From: Teredinibacter purpureus
Lineage (GTDB): Bacteria; Pseudomonadota; Gammaproteobacteria; Pseudomonadales; Cellvibrionaceae
Assembly (NCBI RefSeq): GCF_014217335.1
Contig: NZ_CP060092.1
Location: 1,753,501 to 1,817,500, forward strand
DNA: 64,000 nt
Direction: 5' to 3'
Part shown: positions 18,471 to 28,294 of the stretch, piece after piece
Layout of the letters: each line of letters opens with the position of its first letter
Numbering within the stretch: the first letter of the stretch is position 1
Translations under genes and position numbers: made by a program
The notes under the pieces: model-generated
Databases searched by the model: none
The model's input: only the letters and a program-made list of their open reading frames with translations
Told to the model about the DNA's origin: nothing

Positions 18471-19595
18471 ATGAAATTATCATTTTCTAAAAAATCATTG
18501 ATTATAGTGTCTACGGTACTCGTTTTCGGTATTGGTTATTACAGCTTAATGCCAAACAGCCCTGCGCCCGTCAAGCAGGCCGTAGACAAGGTTGCGTTAA
18601 CGGTTACTGCGGTTCAACCCACCACAGCAGAATGGCCTATTCGAATACCGGCCTACGGCAATATTGTGGCATGGCAAGAAGCAAGCGTGGGGTCTGAGTT
18701 GGGTAGCTTGTTAGTCGAATCGGTATTGGTCGATGTGGGTGATCAGGTCAGTAAAGGGCAGATACTGGCCACCTTTAATTCCGATATGCTTGATGCAAGT
18801 GTTGCGGAGCAGCGAGCCAGTGTAGAGGTGGCAAAAGCTACGCTTTCTGAAGCGCAAGCAAACGCAGAGCGAGCCCGCCAACTTCGCGTGAATAATGCCC
18901 TTAGTGAACAACAAGTAAAGCAGCAACTGACCGCCGAAAAAACCGCGCAAGCACGGCTTCAGGCAGAGCTTGCAAAATTGGAGTCGACGCAGATTCGACA
19001 AAAACAAACACTATTACGGTCTCCAGATAGTGGTGTTATTTCTTTGCGCACAGCAACCGTGGGTTCTGTCGCCTCACCGGGAGCAGAATTATTTCGTCTC
19101 GTTAGACAAAATAAATTGGAGTGGCGCGCGGAAGTTACACCCGAAAATATTGGCTATATCGAACCAGGCCAGGGCGTGACTATTCTTTTACCAAACAAAC
19201 TGTCAATCGCGGGGCAGGTACGCGTTGTCGCACCCACGGTGGATTCAACTTCACGCACGGGGTTAATTTATATAGATCTACCCCATAACCGGTTTGCCAA
19301 ATCTGGAATGTTTACGGCGGGCGAAATAGATGTCGGCATAGCTCAGGGCCTAACCATCCCCGAAACGGCCGTTGTCTATAGAGAAGGCCTTAGCTTTGTC
19401 TTTATTGTTAATAAAGACAATCGTGCAGTACAAACAGAAATTACTATCGGTAGGCATCATGCGAAACGGTATGAAATAAAACAGGGCGTTACTCTCTCTG
19501 ACTGGATAGTAGAGACGGGGGCTGGGTTTCTTTCCGATGGCGATACTGTATATGTCTCTGAAGATGAACGAAATAAAACTGTATCCGTACGCTAG
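18471..19595 (+). CDS. RND efflux periplasmic adaptor (membrane fusion protein)
   Basis: A 374-residue HlyD/AcrA-type adaptor. It has an N-terminal membrane anchor (SLIIVSTVLVFGIGYYSL), a lipoyl half (VDVGDQVSKGQILATF), an alpha-helical hairpin rich in Ala/Gln/Glu (about 110-185) and a second lipoyl half (LRSPDSGVISLRTATVG). A beta-barrel and membrane-proximal domain follow. No lipobox Cys is seen, so it is probably anchored by an uncleaved helix. It starts 24 bases after the NRPS stop and is followed by the pump gene after 42 bases, which suggests one transcript and a role in exporting the peptide product. The export role is inferred from position only. Confidence 0.92.
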   Translation: MKLSFSKKSLIIVSTVLVFGIGYYSLMPNSPAPVKQAVDKVALTVTAVQPTTAEWPIRIPAYGNIVAWQEASVGSELGSLLVESVLVDVGDQVSKGQILATFNSDMLDASVAEQRASVEVAKATLSEAQANAERARQLRVNNALSEQQVKQQLTAEKTAQARLQAELAKLESTQIRQKQTLLRSPDSGVISLRTATVGSVASPGAELFRLVRQNKLEWRAEVTPENIGYIEPGQGVTILLPNKLSIAGQVRVVAPTVDSTSRTGLIYIDLPHNRFAKSGMFTAGEIDVGIAQGLTIPETAVVYREGLSFVFIVNKDNRAVQTEITIGRHHAKRYEIKQGVTLSDWIVETGAGFLSDGDTVYVSEDERNKTVSVR

Positions 19596-19637
19596 TGATC
19601 GGCTATTCCGCGTTGTATAACCACAAGAATTTAAGAT

Positions 19638-22600
19638 ATGAATATTTCATCTTGGTCCATTAAAAATCCCATTCCAGCAGTTCTTTTATTCATCCTTCTC
19701 ACCCTGCTGGGCACGATGAGTTTTAAAAGAATGATCGTGCAGGAATACCCCGACATCGAACTCCCTATGGTGATCATTACCACCATTTTACCGGGCGCCT
19801 CCCCAGATCAGTTAGAAAATGAAGTCGCTAGAAAGCTGGAAAATGCAATTTCGAACATATCGAATATTAAGCATATCTATTCGGTAATCGCTAAAAGTTC
19901 TGTTACTACGATTGTCGAATTACAGCTGGATAAAAATCTATCCGATGCGATGAATGATATCCGCGATACATTAAATCGCGTTCGTAGCGACCTGCCTACC
20001 GATATCACCGAACAGCATATTGGTAAAATCGATACTGCGGGGCGCCCCATCCTCACGTATGTGGTTACTTCGCCCAATAAAGACGAAGCGGCAATTTCTC
20101 GCTGGGTAGACAATAAAGTGTTTAAGGTACTGCAAACAGTACGAGGTGTGGGGAACGTATCACGTATTGGTGGCGTGGATAGAGAAATACGCGTGGAGGT
20201 AGACCCCATAAGGATGGCGGCACTTAATGCTTCTATCGCGGATATTTCTCGTCAGATACAACGCGTACAACAAGAAGCTTCTGGCGGCATAGCTGAACTC
20301 AATGGTGTAAAGCAAACTGTTCGAATTATCGGCACGCTAGAAACCGCTGCTGATATCGCCAATTTAGAAATTCCGTTATCGGACGGACGAAGAATTAAAC
20401 TAAATCAAGTGGCAGATGTATCCGACACTTATTCCGAACGGCTCTCTAGCGCTTTATTAGATGGCGAATCTGTTGTGGCCTTCGAAGTTACTCGTGCAAA
20501 AGGCGCCAGTGAAATTGACGTCGCGAATAAAGTACGTGCTGCACTAAAAACATTGCATACCGATGAATCTCACATTGATGTTGTTGAAGCGTTCAATGGC
20601 GTGGACGCAGTGACCGACGCCTATTCAGGGTCTATGCAGTTGTTGTATGAAGGTGCTTTATTGGCCGTGTTTGTTGTGTGGCTGTTTTTACGTGATTGGC
20701 GAGCGACGTTTATTTCTACGTTAGCGTTACCTCTTTCTGTTATCCCAACGTTTGCACTTATCCACTATATGGGGTTTAGCCTCAACACCGTGACACTCCA
20801 GTCGCTTGCGTTGGTGGTGGGTATTTTAGTGGATGATGCTATTGTCGAAATCGAAAATATTGTACGACATTTGCGCATGGGCAAGTCTCCTAAACAGGCC
20901 GCGATGGATGCCGCGGATGAAATCGGTCTCGCCGTTGTAGCGACGACCTTAACGTTGGTGGCCGTGTTTTTACCTACGATTTTTATGACCGGTATTACGG
21001 GTAAGTTCTTTACTCAATTCGGTTGGACATCTTCTATCGCTATTCTATTTTCGTTACTTGTTGCTCGTTTACTTACGCCTATGATGGCGGCGTATTTGCT
21101 TAAACCCGTCGTTACGCAGAAAAAAGACTCCAGGCTAATGGGGTATTACCAGCAAGCTGCAGATTGGTGTCTTGCACATAGAAAGACCACTGTTTTCGCT
21201 TCCATGGGAATATTTATCGCCTCATTGGCACTTGTTCCTCTGTTGCCAAAGGGCTTCCTTCCTATTGCTGATCGAGGTCAAACAATGGTAAGTGTCGAAT
21301 TGCCTCCCGGTGAGTCTCTCGCGAACGCGACGCTTATTGCAGAGCAAGTGCGCACACTGGTTCAGGAAGATGAAGACGTTGTACAAATATATACGTCCAT
21401 TGGCGAAGGTTTTGCTGGAGGCAATATGTTCGCCTCCAGCGGACCAAATCAGGAACGTAAAGCCACGCTTACCGTGAACTTAACGCAAAGATCCCAGAGA
21501 GAAAGAACACAATCAGAAATTGAAACTGATTTAAGGAAACGATTAGAGTACTTGCCCGGCGTACGAATTGTGGTGGGCAGCGGGGGTATGGGCGAGCAAT
21601 TGACGTTGGTGTTATCGGGAGAAGATCCTAGGTTGCTGGAACAGAGTACCCATAGATTACTGAGAGAATTACGCACAGTACCGGGCGTGGGTAATATTAG
21701 TTCCAGTGTCAGCTTAGCCAGCCCAGAGCTTGTGGTAATACCCGATTTTTCAGCGGCGGCTGAATTGGGCGTTACTACTCAGGCTATGGGCGAAGCCCTA
21801 CGAATTGCCACAAGTGGTGACTACAGCCAAGTGCTCGCTAAGCTCAACTTAGCCGAAAGCCAAGTGCCTATTCGAGTGCGGTTACCGGATTCAGCTAAAC
21901 AGGATATCTCCACTCTCAGTCGCCTTTCCGTACCGGGTAAATACGGTAATGTGATGTTAGGAGCGGTGGCGGAATTTAAATTACAAAGTGGACCAGAACA
22001 AATTAACCGGTACGATCGCAATCGCATTGTAAACGTTACAGTAGAGCTAAACGGAAAATCGTTAGGCGCTACGCTTACGGAGGTTAACGCTCTGCCGTTT
22101 TTCGGAAGCCTTCCTGCAGGAATAAAACGCGTGTCCACCGGGGACGCAGAAGTAATGGAAGAATTATTTGCAAGTTTTGGTGTGGCAATGATTACCGGTG
22201 TACTTTGTATCTACATGCTACTGGTATTGTTATTTAAAGATTTTTTTCAACCGATTACGATTATTGCGGCGCTTCCCTTATCTATTGGAGGCGCATTTGG
22301 TGCGCTTTTAATTACAAAAAATGCACTATCGATGCCGTCGCTAATTGGTTTGTTGATGTTAATGGGGATCGCCGTGAAAAACTCCATATTATTGGTGGAA
22401 TACACGGTAGTGGCACGCAAGGACAAGGGCTTATCTAGAGTGAATGCACTGCGTGATGCCTGCCACAAGCGAGCACGCCCAATCATAATGACGTCCATAG
22501 CTATGGGGGCAGGAATGTTCCCCGTGGCACTAGGTATGGGGGCGGACCCAAGTTTTCGAGTGCCTATGGCAACGGTGATTATTGGCGGCCTTATTACTTC

Positions 22601-22772
22601 TACGTTACTCAGCCTTTTCATTATTCCTGTTATTTTTACGTATATTGACGACATGGCCGTTTGGTTAAAGAAGCCTTTTGAAAAAAAGGACAGTACACAC
22701 GGATTAGATTTTGAAAAAATAATAAATAGCGGAAATAGCAGGAACCAAAGTGAGTTGAGTGAAAATCTATAA
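19638..22772 (+). CDS. RND-family efflux pump, inner-membrane subunit (AcrB/HAE1-like)
   Basis: At 1044 residues it has the usual RND pump length. The N-terminus (SWSIKNPIPAVLLFILLTLLG) is the first membrane helix. Large periplasmic loops follow, then TM blocks at about 335-540 and 855-1020. The TM4 segment LVVGILVDDAIVEIENIVRH carries the two adjacent Asp residues of the proton relay, and GIAVKNSILLVEY is the corresponding second-half motif. It is a proton-driven exporter that works with the adaptor and an outer-membrane channel. No TolC-like gene lies in the window, so the channel must be encoded elsewhere. It sits in the NRPS operon, consistent with self-resistance or secretion of the peptide. 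Confidence 0.95.
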   Translation: MNISSWSIKNPIPAVLLFILLTLLGTMSFKRMIVQEYPDIELPMVIITTILPGASPDQLENEVARKLENAISNISNIKHIYSVIAKSSVTTIVELQLDKNLSDAMNDIRDTLNRVRSDLPTDITEQHIGKIDTAGRPILTYVVTSPNKDEAAISRWVDNKVFKVLQTVRGVGNVSRIGGVDREIRVEVDPIRMAALNASIADISRQIQRVQQEASGGIAELNGVKQTVRIIGTLETAADIANLEIPLSDGRRIKLNQVADVSDTYSERLSSALLDGESVVAFEVTRAKGASEIDVANKVRAALKTLHTDESHIDVVEAFNGVDAVTDAYSGSMQLLYEGALLAVFVVWLFLRDWRATFISTLALPLSVIPTFALIHYMGFSLNTVTLQSLALVVGILVDDAIVEIENIVRHLRMGKSPKQAAMDAADEIGLAVVATTLTLVAVFLPTIFMTGITGKFFTQFGWTSSIAILFSLLVARLLTPMMAAYLLKPVVTQKKDSRLMGYYQQAADWCLAHRKTTVFASMGIFIASLALVPLLPKGFLPIADRGQTMVSVELPPGESLANATLIAEQVRTLVQEDEDVVQIYTSIGEGFAGGNMFASSGPNQERKATLTVNLTQRSQRERTQSEIETDLRKRLEYLPGVRIVVGSGGMGEQLTLVLSGEDPRLLEQSTHRLLRELRTVPGVGNISSSVSLASPELVVIPDFSAAAELGVTTQAMGEALRIATSGDYSQVLAKLNLAESQVPIRVRLPDSAKQDISTLSRLSVPGKYGNVMLGAVAEFKLQSGPEQINRYDRNRIVNVTVELNGKSLGATLTEVNALPFFGSLPAGIKRVSTGDAEVMEELFASFGVAMITGVLCIYMLLVLLFKDFFQPITIIAALPLSIGGAFGALLITKNALSMPSLIGLLMLMGIAVKNSILLVEYTVVARKDKGLSRVNALRDACHKRARPIIMTSIAMGAGMFPVALGMGADPSFRVPMATVIIGGLITSTLLSLFIIPVIFTYIDDMAVWLKKPFEKKDSTHGLDFEKIINSGNSRNQSELSENL

Positions 22773-22880
22773 CAGTGTTCATATGTAAACATTAACTTAA
22801 ATCGTTACGCCTAAACATTCGATAGCAATTGTTTGGGGTGAAGCACACTTTTACACATTGTAATGGCAGGAATTCTACAT

Positions 22881-23588
22881 ATGAATGTATTTTGTTTACC
22901 TTACGCAGGTGGTAACGCCAAAATAATTTATCGAAGCTGGCAACATTGTTTACCTAGTTCAATAAAAATAGTGCCGGTCGAGCTGGCGGGCCATGGGCAC
23001 CGATTCGGTGAACCCTTTCACCGTGATGTGCAATCGGTGGTCGAAGATATTCTACACACGATAACACCTGATTTACATCACGAGCCCTACGCCATTTACG
23101 GACATAGTATGGGCACGCTGCTCGCTTATGAGCTGGCGCGAGCCATAGCGGCCATCAATGCGCCCCCACCTTTAACTCTCTTCCTTTCTGGCCGCAGGCC
23201 CCCTCATAATTGCCCTAAACCACGAAATATTCATACCTTTAGTGACGCTCTCTTATTAGAAGAAATGAAAAGGATGGGCGGCACGCCTACTGTTTTCTTT
23301 GAAGATCAATCGCTTATCGATGCTTTTTTACCTGTTTTTCGTAACGATTACAAAATTTTGGAACGCTATAGGTTCAAAAATATCATTCACCCAACTTCTG
23401 CGGATATTGTTTTTATTCATAGTGATGATGACCCTGTAGTCGTCGGAGATGATGTAAACGAATGGGAAAAATACACCACAGGAAGTTTTAGACGAGAAAA
23501 TATGCAGGGTGGACATTTTTTTATTAACGAGAAGAAGCACGCTATTTGCCACTTGATACAAGAAGAGATTACTTGCGCTGTTATCTAG
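22881..23588 (+). CDS. Type II thioesterase (NRPS-editing)
   Basis: An alpha/beta hydrolase of about 235 residues that opens with the family-typical MNVFCLPYAGGNAKIIYRSW. It has the nucleophile elbow GHSMGTLLAYELAR, an acidic residue in HSDDDPVV and a late His in QGGHFFINEK. I chose the ATG at 22881, with AGGA about 9 bases upstream; an in-frame ATG six codons earlier is possible. Such enzymes remove wrong or stalled acyl groups from carrier domains. It is the last gene of the cluster, about 110 bases after the pump. Confidence 0.92.
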   Translation: MNVFCLPYAGGNAKIIYRSWQHCLPSSIKIVPVELAGHGHRFGEPFHRDVQSVVEDILHTITPDLHHEPYAIYGHSMGTLLAYELARAIAAINAPPPLTLFLSGRRPPHNCPKPRNIHTFSDALLLEEMKRMGGTPTVFFEDQSLIDAFLPVFRNDYKILERYRFKNIIHPTSADIVFIHSDDDPVVVGDDVNEWEKYTTGSFRRENMQGGHFFINEKKHAICHLIQEEITCAVI

Positions 23589-23817
23589 TTTTAGTCTGCG
23601 TCATAATCTAACGGGGCCGACGGGCGCTCAGTTGGCCTATATAAGAAAAACACCTGGCACGCTTTCGAACGAGAGTGATGTTTCGTTAATTATAGGTAAG
23701 TGGCTATTTACAGGGAAAACTGCTGGTATAGTCTAAAAATTACCGAGGTTTGTTAGGCCGAAGCTGCGATCAACGATGCATAATTCTAAAAAAGGGAGAA
23801 ATGGACGGCTTTAGTTC

Positions 23818-24283
23818 GATGAGGGGTATTTGTTGATAGCGGTGGATACCAATACAGACCTAGAATCCATTTTGATAATGGGCGAAAAATCCATTCTATT
23901 GACGCCCGATGATCTCGAATCGGGTAGTAATTACATTCTAATAAAGCTGCCCGTGGGCGATTATCATATTTAAAAATTAAGATAGCTGACTATTGGTATG
24001 TAACGATGAAAAATGTTAATTACTTTTGGGGCTTAACTATAAATAAACATTCTGTTAGTTATGCGGGTAATCTCGTCGGATCTTTTTATTGATTATTCTC
24101 TAGACGCTATATTTACTTACATTCAACTAATGTTGAAATGGTAAATAAATCGTCTGAAGCACTAGAATTTATGCAAGGAAGTTTTCCTCAGTTAATGAGC
24201 TCAATCACCATGGATTATACTGGGCCGGGGGAAGATTGTTTTCTGGATTTTTGTGCAAGATGTGCCGAGCAATGCGGAACGTG
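23818..24283 (+). pseudogene. Decayed fragment of a small exported/lipoprotein-like gene
   Basis: No intact ORF exists here, but coding character remains in two frames. The first frame gives DEGYLLIAVDTNTDLESILI followed by a segment ending NYILIKLPVGDYHI and a stop. After a frame change comes YFWGLTINKHSVSYAGNLVG, interrupted by a stop in SFY*LFSRRYIYL, then SSEALEFMQGSFPQLMSSI. The patterns LIKLPVGDYHI and SYAGNLVG look like a small lipoprotein family that often sits next to S9-type peptidase genes. That family memory is uncertain. The remnant is clearly non-functional as a single protein. Confidence 0.55.
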
Positions 24284-24308
24284 ATAGTGGGTTTCAGGAG
24301 TGGTTACG

Positions 24309-25942
24309 ATGAATAGGCTGATATCGCTAATACTTCTTTTTCATCAATGGTAAGCGCAGATGTTATCCCCATTAAAAAGTTGTTTCGTGAGCCTGATTTA
24401 CAGCTGTTTAGGTTATCTCCTGATGCAACACGAATGCTGGGTGATGTAATTAAGGATAAAGCTAAAACGTTGGAGCTTATAGACTTCGAAACACTAAGGT
24501 CCACCGATATTTTCGGGTTTTCTTACGGAGTGCATGGTCGATTCGAAGAGTACGGGTGGGTAGATAATGATACAGTCTATGTGGAAAGTGTATCCGTCAC
24601 GGGCGGCAGAAATCGCTTTTTAATCGAACTCAATGGCCGCATGGGGATTGATTTTACCGTACCGATGCAACGTTTAACGGGCCGGTTTGAAGTCGTCGAT
24701 CTGCTGGATAATGAAAACGATCGTTTATTGGTTTCTCGAACGATACGCGCCAATGGTAACAAAGTTAAACTGTATACCATAAGTACGCAGGATCTTTTAG
24801 ATCGAAATTTTTCGCAAGCCGAAAATTTCAAACACCCTTTAAGGAATGCTATAGCGTATATTTCTGATGCCGGACGTGTGCGTATGGCCTTCACCCACAA
24901 GAAGGATACGTTGCTATACCACTATTTAAATAGTAATAATAAATGGAAGGAGTTTCACACGTTTGATAACGCTAAGGCCACTTTTATCTCTGTTGGGTTT
25001 ATAGATGATGACACCATTGCTGTCTTGTCAAACGAGGCTACCGATAAAATTTCGCTTGTTGAGTATAGTCTAGCCAATAGTGCGTTTCGTAATGTGTTGT
25101 TTCGACATGCGACCTACGATTTAATGGGTGCAGAATTGGACGATGGAAAACTGAAAAATCCGGTGATACCGGTTATGCGAAAGGATATTTTTATTTGGCA
25201 GAAACTCTACGAAAGAGTAACGATGCCGCTAAGAATACCGCGTTGGCGCTGCAATTTTACGATAAGGCGATAGAGAGTGGGTTTGATGCTGCTAGGGTAA
25301 AAAAGCGGCGTTACTTTATGATATGAAGGATACCCGTATGGATGTTTCAAGTGTGCTTGACGCTCTGAGCGGTAAAAAGATGATGCGGAAATATTACGAG
25401 CAATTGAAGCCTCTGATGCGCTAACAACCGCAGAGCAGTCGATATTTGCGGGTTTTATTGATGAATATTTTTATCCTTTATCGACCGAACTAAAAGTGGT
25501 TCTTAACCGGCTAAGGTCCGATCGTAAGGCTCTTGCTACTGAGGACCGCGGCGAAACAACGCAAGGTGTTAAGGTTGACCTCGATATCGGTTCTTAGGTG
25601 CAATTGCACCTAGCGCTAGAGGGATTGGGTGAGGGTTTAAATAATGATGACAGCCTTCGAGGGTCGCCCCGATTTTTATTAAAGGGGTATTGGTACTTGT
25701 TGGGCGCAGAAGAGAAAATCCTGCAAGAAGATCTTCTTTCTGTTAATCAGGGGAACTGGTTTCAGCCGACTGTCACTCTCCCCGAGTTAGAAAGGGAAGG
25801 CTCAATTACACTGCGTTTTGAACTGTATTCTATGGAGGACCAGAAACGGATGTTAGCGTTAGCCAGTGAATTAGCCCTTATTGTTCCAATGTATGGCATG
25901 GCACGCCTTGGCTGCAAGCCATTCAGGGGGAGCCGCGTATAG
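24309..25942 (+). pseudogene. Decayed S9-peptidase-like / TPR-like gene with frameshifts and a stop
   Basis: The likely start (ATG at 24309) encodes a signal-peptide-like MNRLISLILLF, but the frame stops at once. The body continues in another frame from about 24341 (SSMVSADVIPIKKLFREPDL). It encodes roughly 300 residues resembling the beta-propeller start of S9 prolyl-oligopeptidase-type proteins (LFRLSPDATRML, YGWVDNDTVYVE). Around 25190 the sense shifts to GYFYLAETLRKSNDAAKNTA, a Sel1/TPR-like helix pair. Further shifts fall near 25300 and 25380, and a TAG at 25595 interrupts before the piece ending in RLGCKPFRGSRV. The peptidase catalytic domain with its GxSxG is not seen. The family call is tentative; decay is plain. 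Confidence 0.6.
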
Positions 25943-26125
25943 CTTAACTTAGAGGGTTTGGTCGTGAGCCCTGCGCCTAAGAGATTAAATTTTCGCCGAA
26001 ATGGCGCCATAATCATTGTTAGTTGTTAGATCAAACGGTAATATACGCGCCATACTTATGACTTTTTGGCGCGATTACGTGTACCACCGTAACCGCGAGT
26101 TTTGATAGGGCGGTTTTGCGGGCAC

Positions 26126-26461
26126 ATGTTAAAGGCGAGTTTACAGATTCTAGGCCTAGAGCGGGGAGCGACTCAGCAGCAAGCAAAGGCAGCTTATCGC
26201 CGGCTGACGGCTGCCTATCACCCCGATCGAAACCCTGGCGATCGGCATGCAGAAGAGATGTTTAAATTAGTCTGTAATGCCTATAAGATGTTATTACCGG
26301 AATTACCGAGCGGCGCTGATTCTAAAGATCTAATGCCATTAAACACCGCGCTGGACACGTCTCATTGCCGCCGAAAGCGACGCGGTACCCGTTCGGAACG
26401 CCGCTTTAATTGGCAGCTGGCTGAAGATTACATTGGTACGCAAGTAAACTGTCAAGCATAA
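26126..26461 (+). CDS. Small J-domain (DnaJ-like) protein
   Basis: About 111 residues. The first 60 form a J domain: ASLQILGLERGATQQQAKAA, then the HPD motif in AAYHPDRNPGDRHAEEMFK, then VCNAYKMLL. The tail is short and basic (CRRKRRGTRSERRF) with no Gly/Phe or zinc-finger region, so it is a stand-alone J protein rather than DnaJ. J domains stimulate the ATPase of an Hsp70 partner; the client is unknown. I prefer the ATG at 26126 over an upstream TTG. It stands alone between a decayed region and a long intergenic stretch. Confidence 0.8.
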   Translation: MLKASLQILGLERGATQQQAKAAYRRLTAAYHPDRNPGDRHAEEMFKLVCNAYKMLLPELPSGADSKDLMPLNTALDTSHCRRKRRGTRSERRFNWQLAEDYIGTQVNCQA

Positions 26462-26979
26462 GCTCTCAATGGGTTTCTCTATTATTTCCCCTTCCTAGCG
26501 GTTACCTGCCGCGAAATGTTTTCTTATCCAGCGCATTTAAAAATAACCGGCCGGCCAGCTGCAATGCCTTCATTATTCACCTCAGTTAATACTAGAGAGC
26601 TTATCTCTTAAAACTATTGCCGTGGCGTGTTTGGTTTTATCGATTGCCACCCTTGGTGCTTAGTCAGTACGTTTAACGGTTATGCATTAGATGTTGCTGT
26701 GTTCCTATTGGTATTCCTAATAGAGGTCTATTGGCTGGCGCTCCGGCCCACTTACGAATAGGAGAATAGTTATCGTTGGTCGTTAGTTTTTTGCGAGTAT
26801 TAACTTGGTGCGTTGGTGCGTATGTAACCCAATAATACTGGTTATTAGGGGCGTTTTAGCACTATTAAAGTGCGATTTATTTCGCGATAAGCAGTTAAAT
26901 AAGCCTACAAAAATAGTCGTTTTTGTTCATAATTGAAGTGATGTTGGGTTGAGCAACACTGAAGTGTAACGCGGATGTT
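26462..26979. other. Intergenic stretch, no gene recognised
   Basis: About 520 bases with stops in all frames. I see no convincing ORF, repeat or strong terminator. The last 100 bases are AT-rich and could hold the promoter of the following YRG-motif gene. Confidence 0.5.
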
Positions 26980-26991
26980 TTGGAGGGGATT

Positions 26992-27429
26992 GTGGTCGAG
27001 AATTTGGAGTTTAGACATTGGTTAATTCAGCCGGGAAACCATCGAATTTTTCAAAAATTCAGGCAAGAATTAAAGCAGTATTTTACTCAAGATGTTGAGA
27101 TAAAATCTTGGATGGACGTTTACCATTTGTTTGAAGTGGCGTTGACGCATACTGAAGAGGCTATTCGGTGGTTTGATCCCATTATTAGGAATAACCCTCC
27201 TTCAGCTGCGAACGGGGCTACGGCCACTCAAATTCTGCTCTATCGGGGGGCTTATGTTAATCGGGCGGAGCTACCTACTTCGAGTGTTAATCATGCTAAA
27301 CGCATCATGTACCGTGGCCAAGTAATGGAAGATACGGAATTGGCAGAAGCTGCTCCAGAAAATGATGCCGCTGAAGTGAACCCGCCCAAAAAAGTGCGTT
27401 ATTACCGAGGCGTAAAAGTAGAGTCTTAA
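26992..27429 (+). CDS. DUF4278-like protein with three YRG motifs
   Basis: About 145 residues. I chose the GTG start because GGAGG lies 5 bases upstream. The N-terminal 80 residues are helical and aromatic-rich (EFRHWLIQPGNHRIFQKF). The C-terminal part repeats a short motif three times: LLYRGAYVNR, IMYRGQVMED and RYYRGVKVES. This Y-R-G-x-x-(V/Y) unit is typical of the DUF4278 family, usually small proteins of unknown function. There is no signal peptide or membrane segment. The function is unknown. Confidence 0.65.
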   Translation: MVENLEFRHWLIQPGNHRIFQKFRQELKQYFTQDVEIKSWMDVYHLFEVALTHTEEAIRWFDPIIRNNPPSAANGATATQILLYRGAYVNRAELPTSSVNHAKRIMYRGQVMEDTELAEAAPENDAAEVNPPKKVRYYRGVKVES

Positions 27430-27813
27430 TGGTGGTGTAATGACACTGTGTGAGCGGGTTAAAGCGCTAGTAGTACCTCTTTAGGTTTGATGATTATCGG
27501 TCAAGCCCCAATATGGGGAGTGATTAACGCGCCAATGTTTTATTTGGTGCGTGGGTATCAGATTGGCTTAAATTTTAATCAAGGAACGCACGTTCTGCTG
27601 TATAGGGTACGCTTATTTTGACCCTAAGTTGGGGCTGCATACTGTGAATTTACTTGATCTACATGGGTTTTTTTACCGTGGGGGAAGAGGAATAATAGGC
27701 GCCAATGGGGTAACATTATGGTGCGATTCGTTCCGCTGCAAAAGGTCTTTGCACGTCAAACACCTCTTGTGTACGAAGGCTTGCACACCCCATAACAATA
27801 ATTGAGGCTGCCT
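27430..27813. other. Intergenic stretch, no gene recognised
   Basis: About 380 bases with no supported ORF. A fragment near 27560-27610 reads like a degenerate YRG piece (LLYRVRLF followed by a stop), possibly debris of a second copy of the preceding gene. That reading is weak. Confidence 0.35.
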
Positions 27814-28203
27814 ATGTTCAAACTTCTACATCTTCTGCTTGCGTCACTTTTACTGTATACCGCGTGGTTGCAGCTAAATGATCCCGACCCTCTCTTTTGG
27901 GTAACCTTGTATATTCTAGCGGCTGCTGTTCCTTTATTGGCCATAATGGTTGCTCGTACAGCAAAAGTGAGTGTGCTAACAGGTATTGCAGCGGGTTATT
28001 GCGTGGCGGGTTTTGTCATGACTTTGCCGGGAGGCTTCGAATATCTCCATCATATTGCGTCTGAATCGTTAATTCAGGATATGAGCCCCGCTAAGCCGTA
28101 TATCGAGGAAGCGCGAGAGCTTATTGGCGCAATGTTTGCGCTGGTCGTGGTGGTTTCGTATTGGGCTGTCCATCAAAAAGGCTGGCGCTCTTTACGCGGT
28201 TAA
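27814..28203 (+). CDS. TMEM220-like small membrane protein
   Basis: About 129 residues with four hydrophobic segments (LLHLLLASLLLYTAWLQL; a helix around ILAAAVPLLAIMVA; a helix around GIAAGYCVAGFVMTL; a C-terminal helix around MFALVVVVSYWAV). The NDPDP motif directly after the first helix (LQLNDPDPLFW) is the hallmark of the TMEM220 family. I chose the ATG at 27814 with GAGG 7 bases upstream. It is convergent with the ebo operon, sharing a bidirectional terminator. The function is not known. Confidence 0.75.
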   Translation: MFKLLHLLLASLLLYTAWLQLNDPDPLFWVTLYILAAAVPLLAIMVARTAKVSVLTGIAAGYCVAGFVMTLPGGFEYLHHIASESLIQDMSPAKPYIEEARELIGAMFALVVVVSYWAVHQKGWRSLRG

Positions 28204-28221
28204 CGTGATGGTTAAAATAAG

Positions 28222-28260
28222 AAAAGCTCAGCCACGGTAACACCGGAACTGAGCTTTTTT
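28222..28260. terminator. Bidirectional terminator between TMEM220-like gene and eboF
   Basis: A perfect 10-bp stem (AAAAGCTCAG / CTGAGCTTTT) with a 17-base loop, T-run on the + strand and A-run on the other side. It lies between two convergent genes. Confidence 0.85.
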
Positions 28261-28294
28261 ACGTTATACGGCAGGCTTTTTAAGTGCGTGTTTT

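Noticed and set aside
18471..22772. A metal-efflux role for the RND pair.
   Set aside because: Pump length and TM4 motif are of the drug/hydrophobe type and the genes are in line with the NRPS; no metal-binding His-rich regions are seen.
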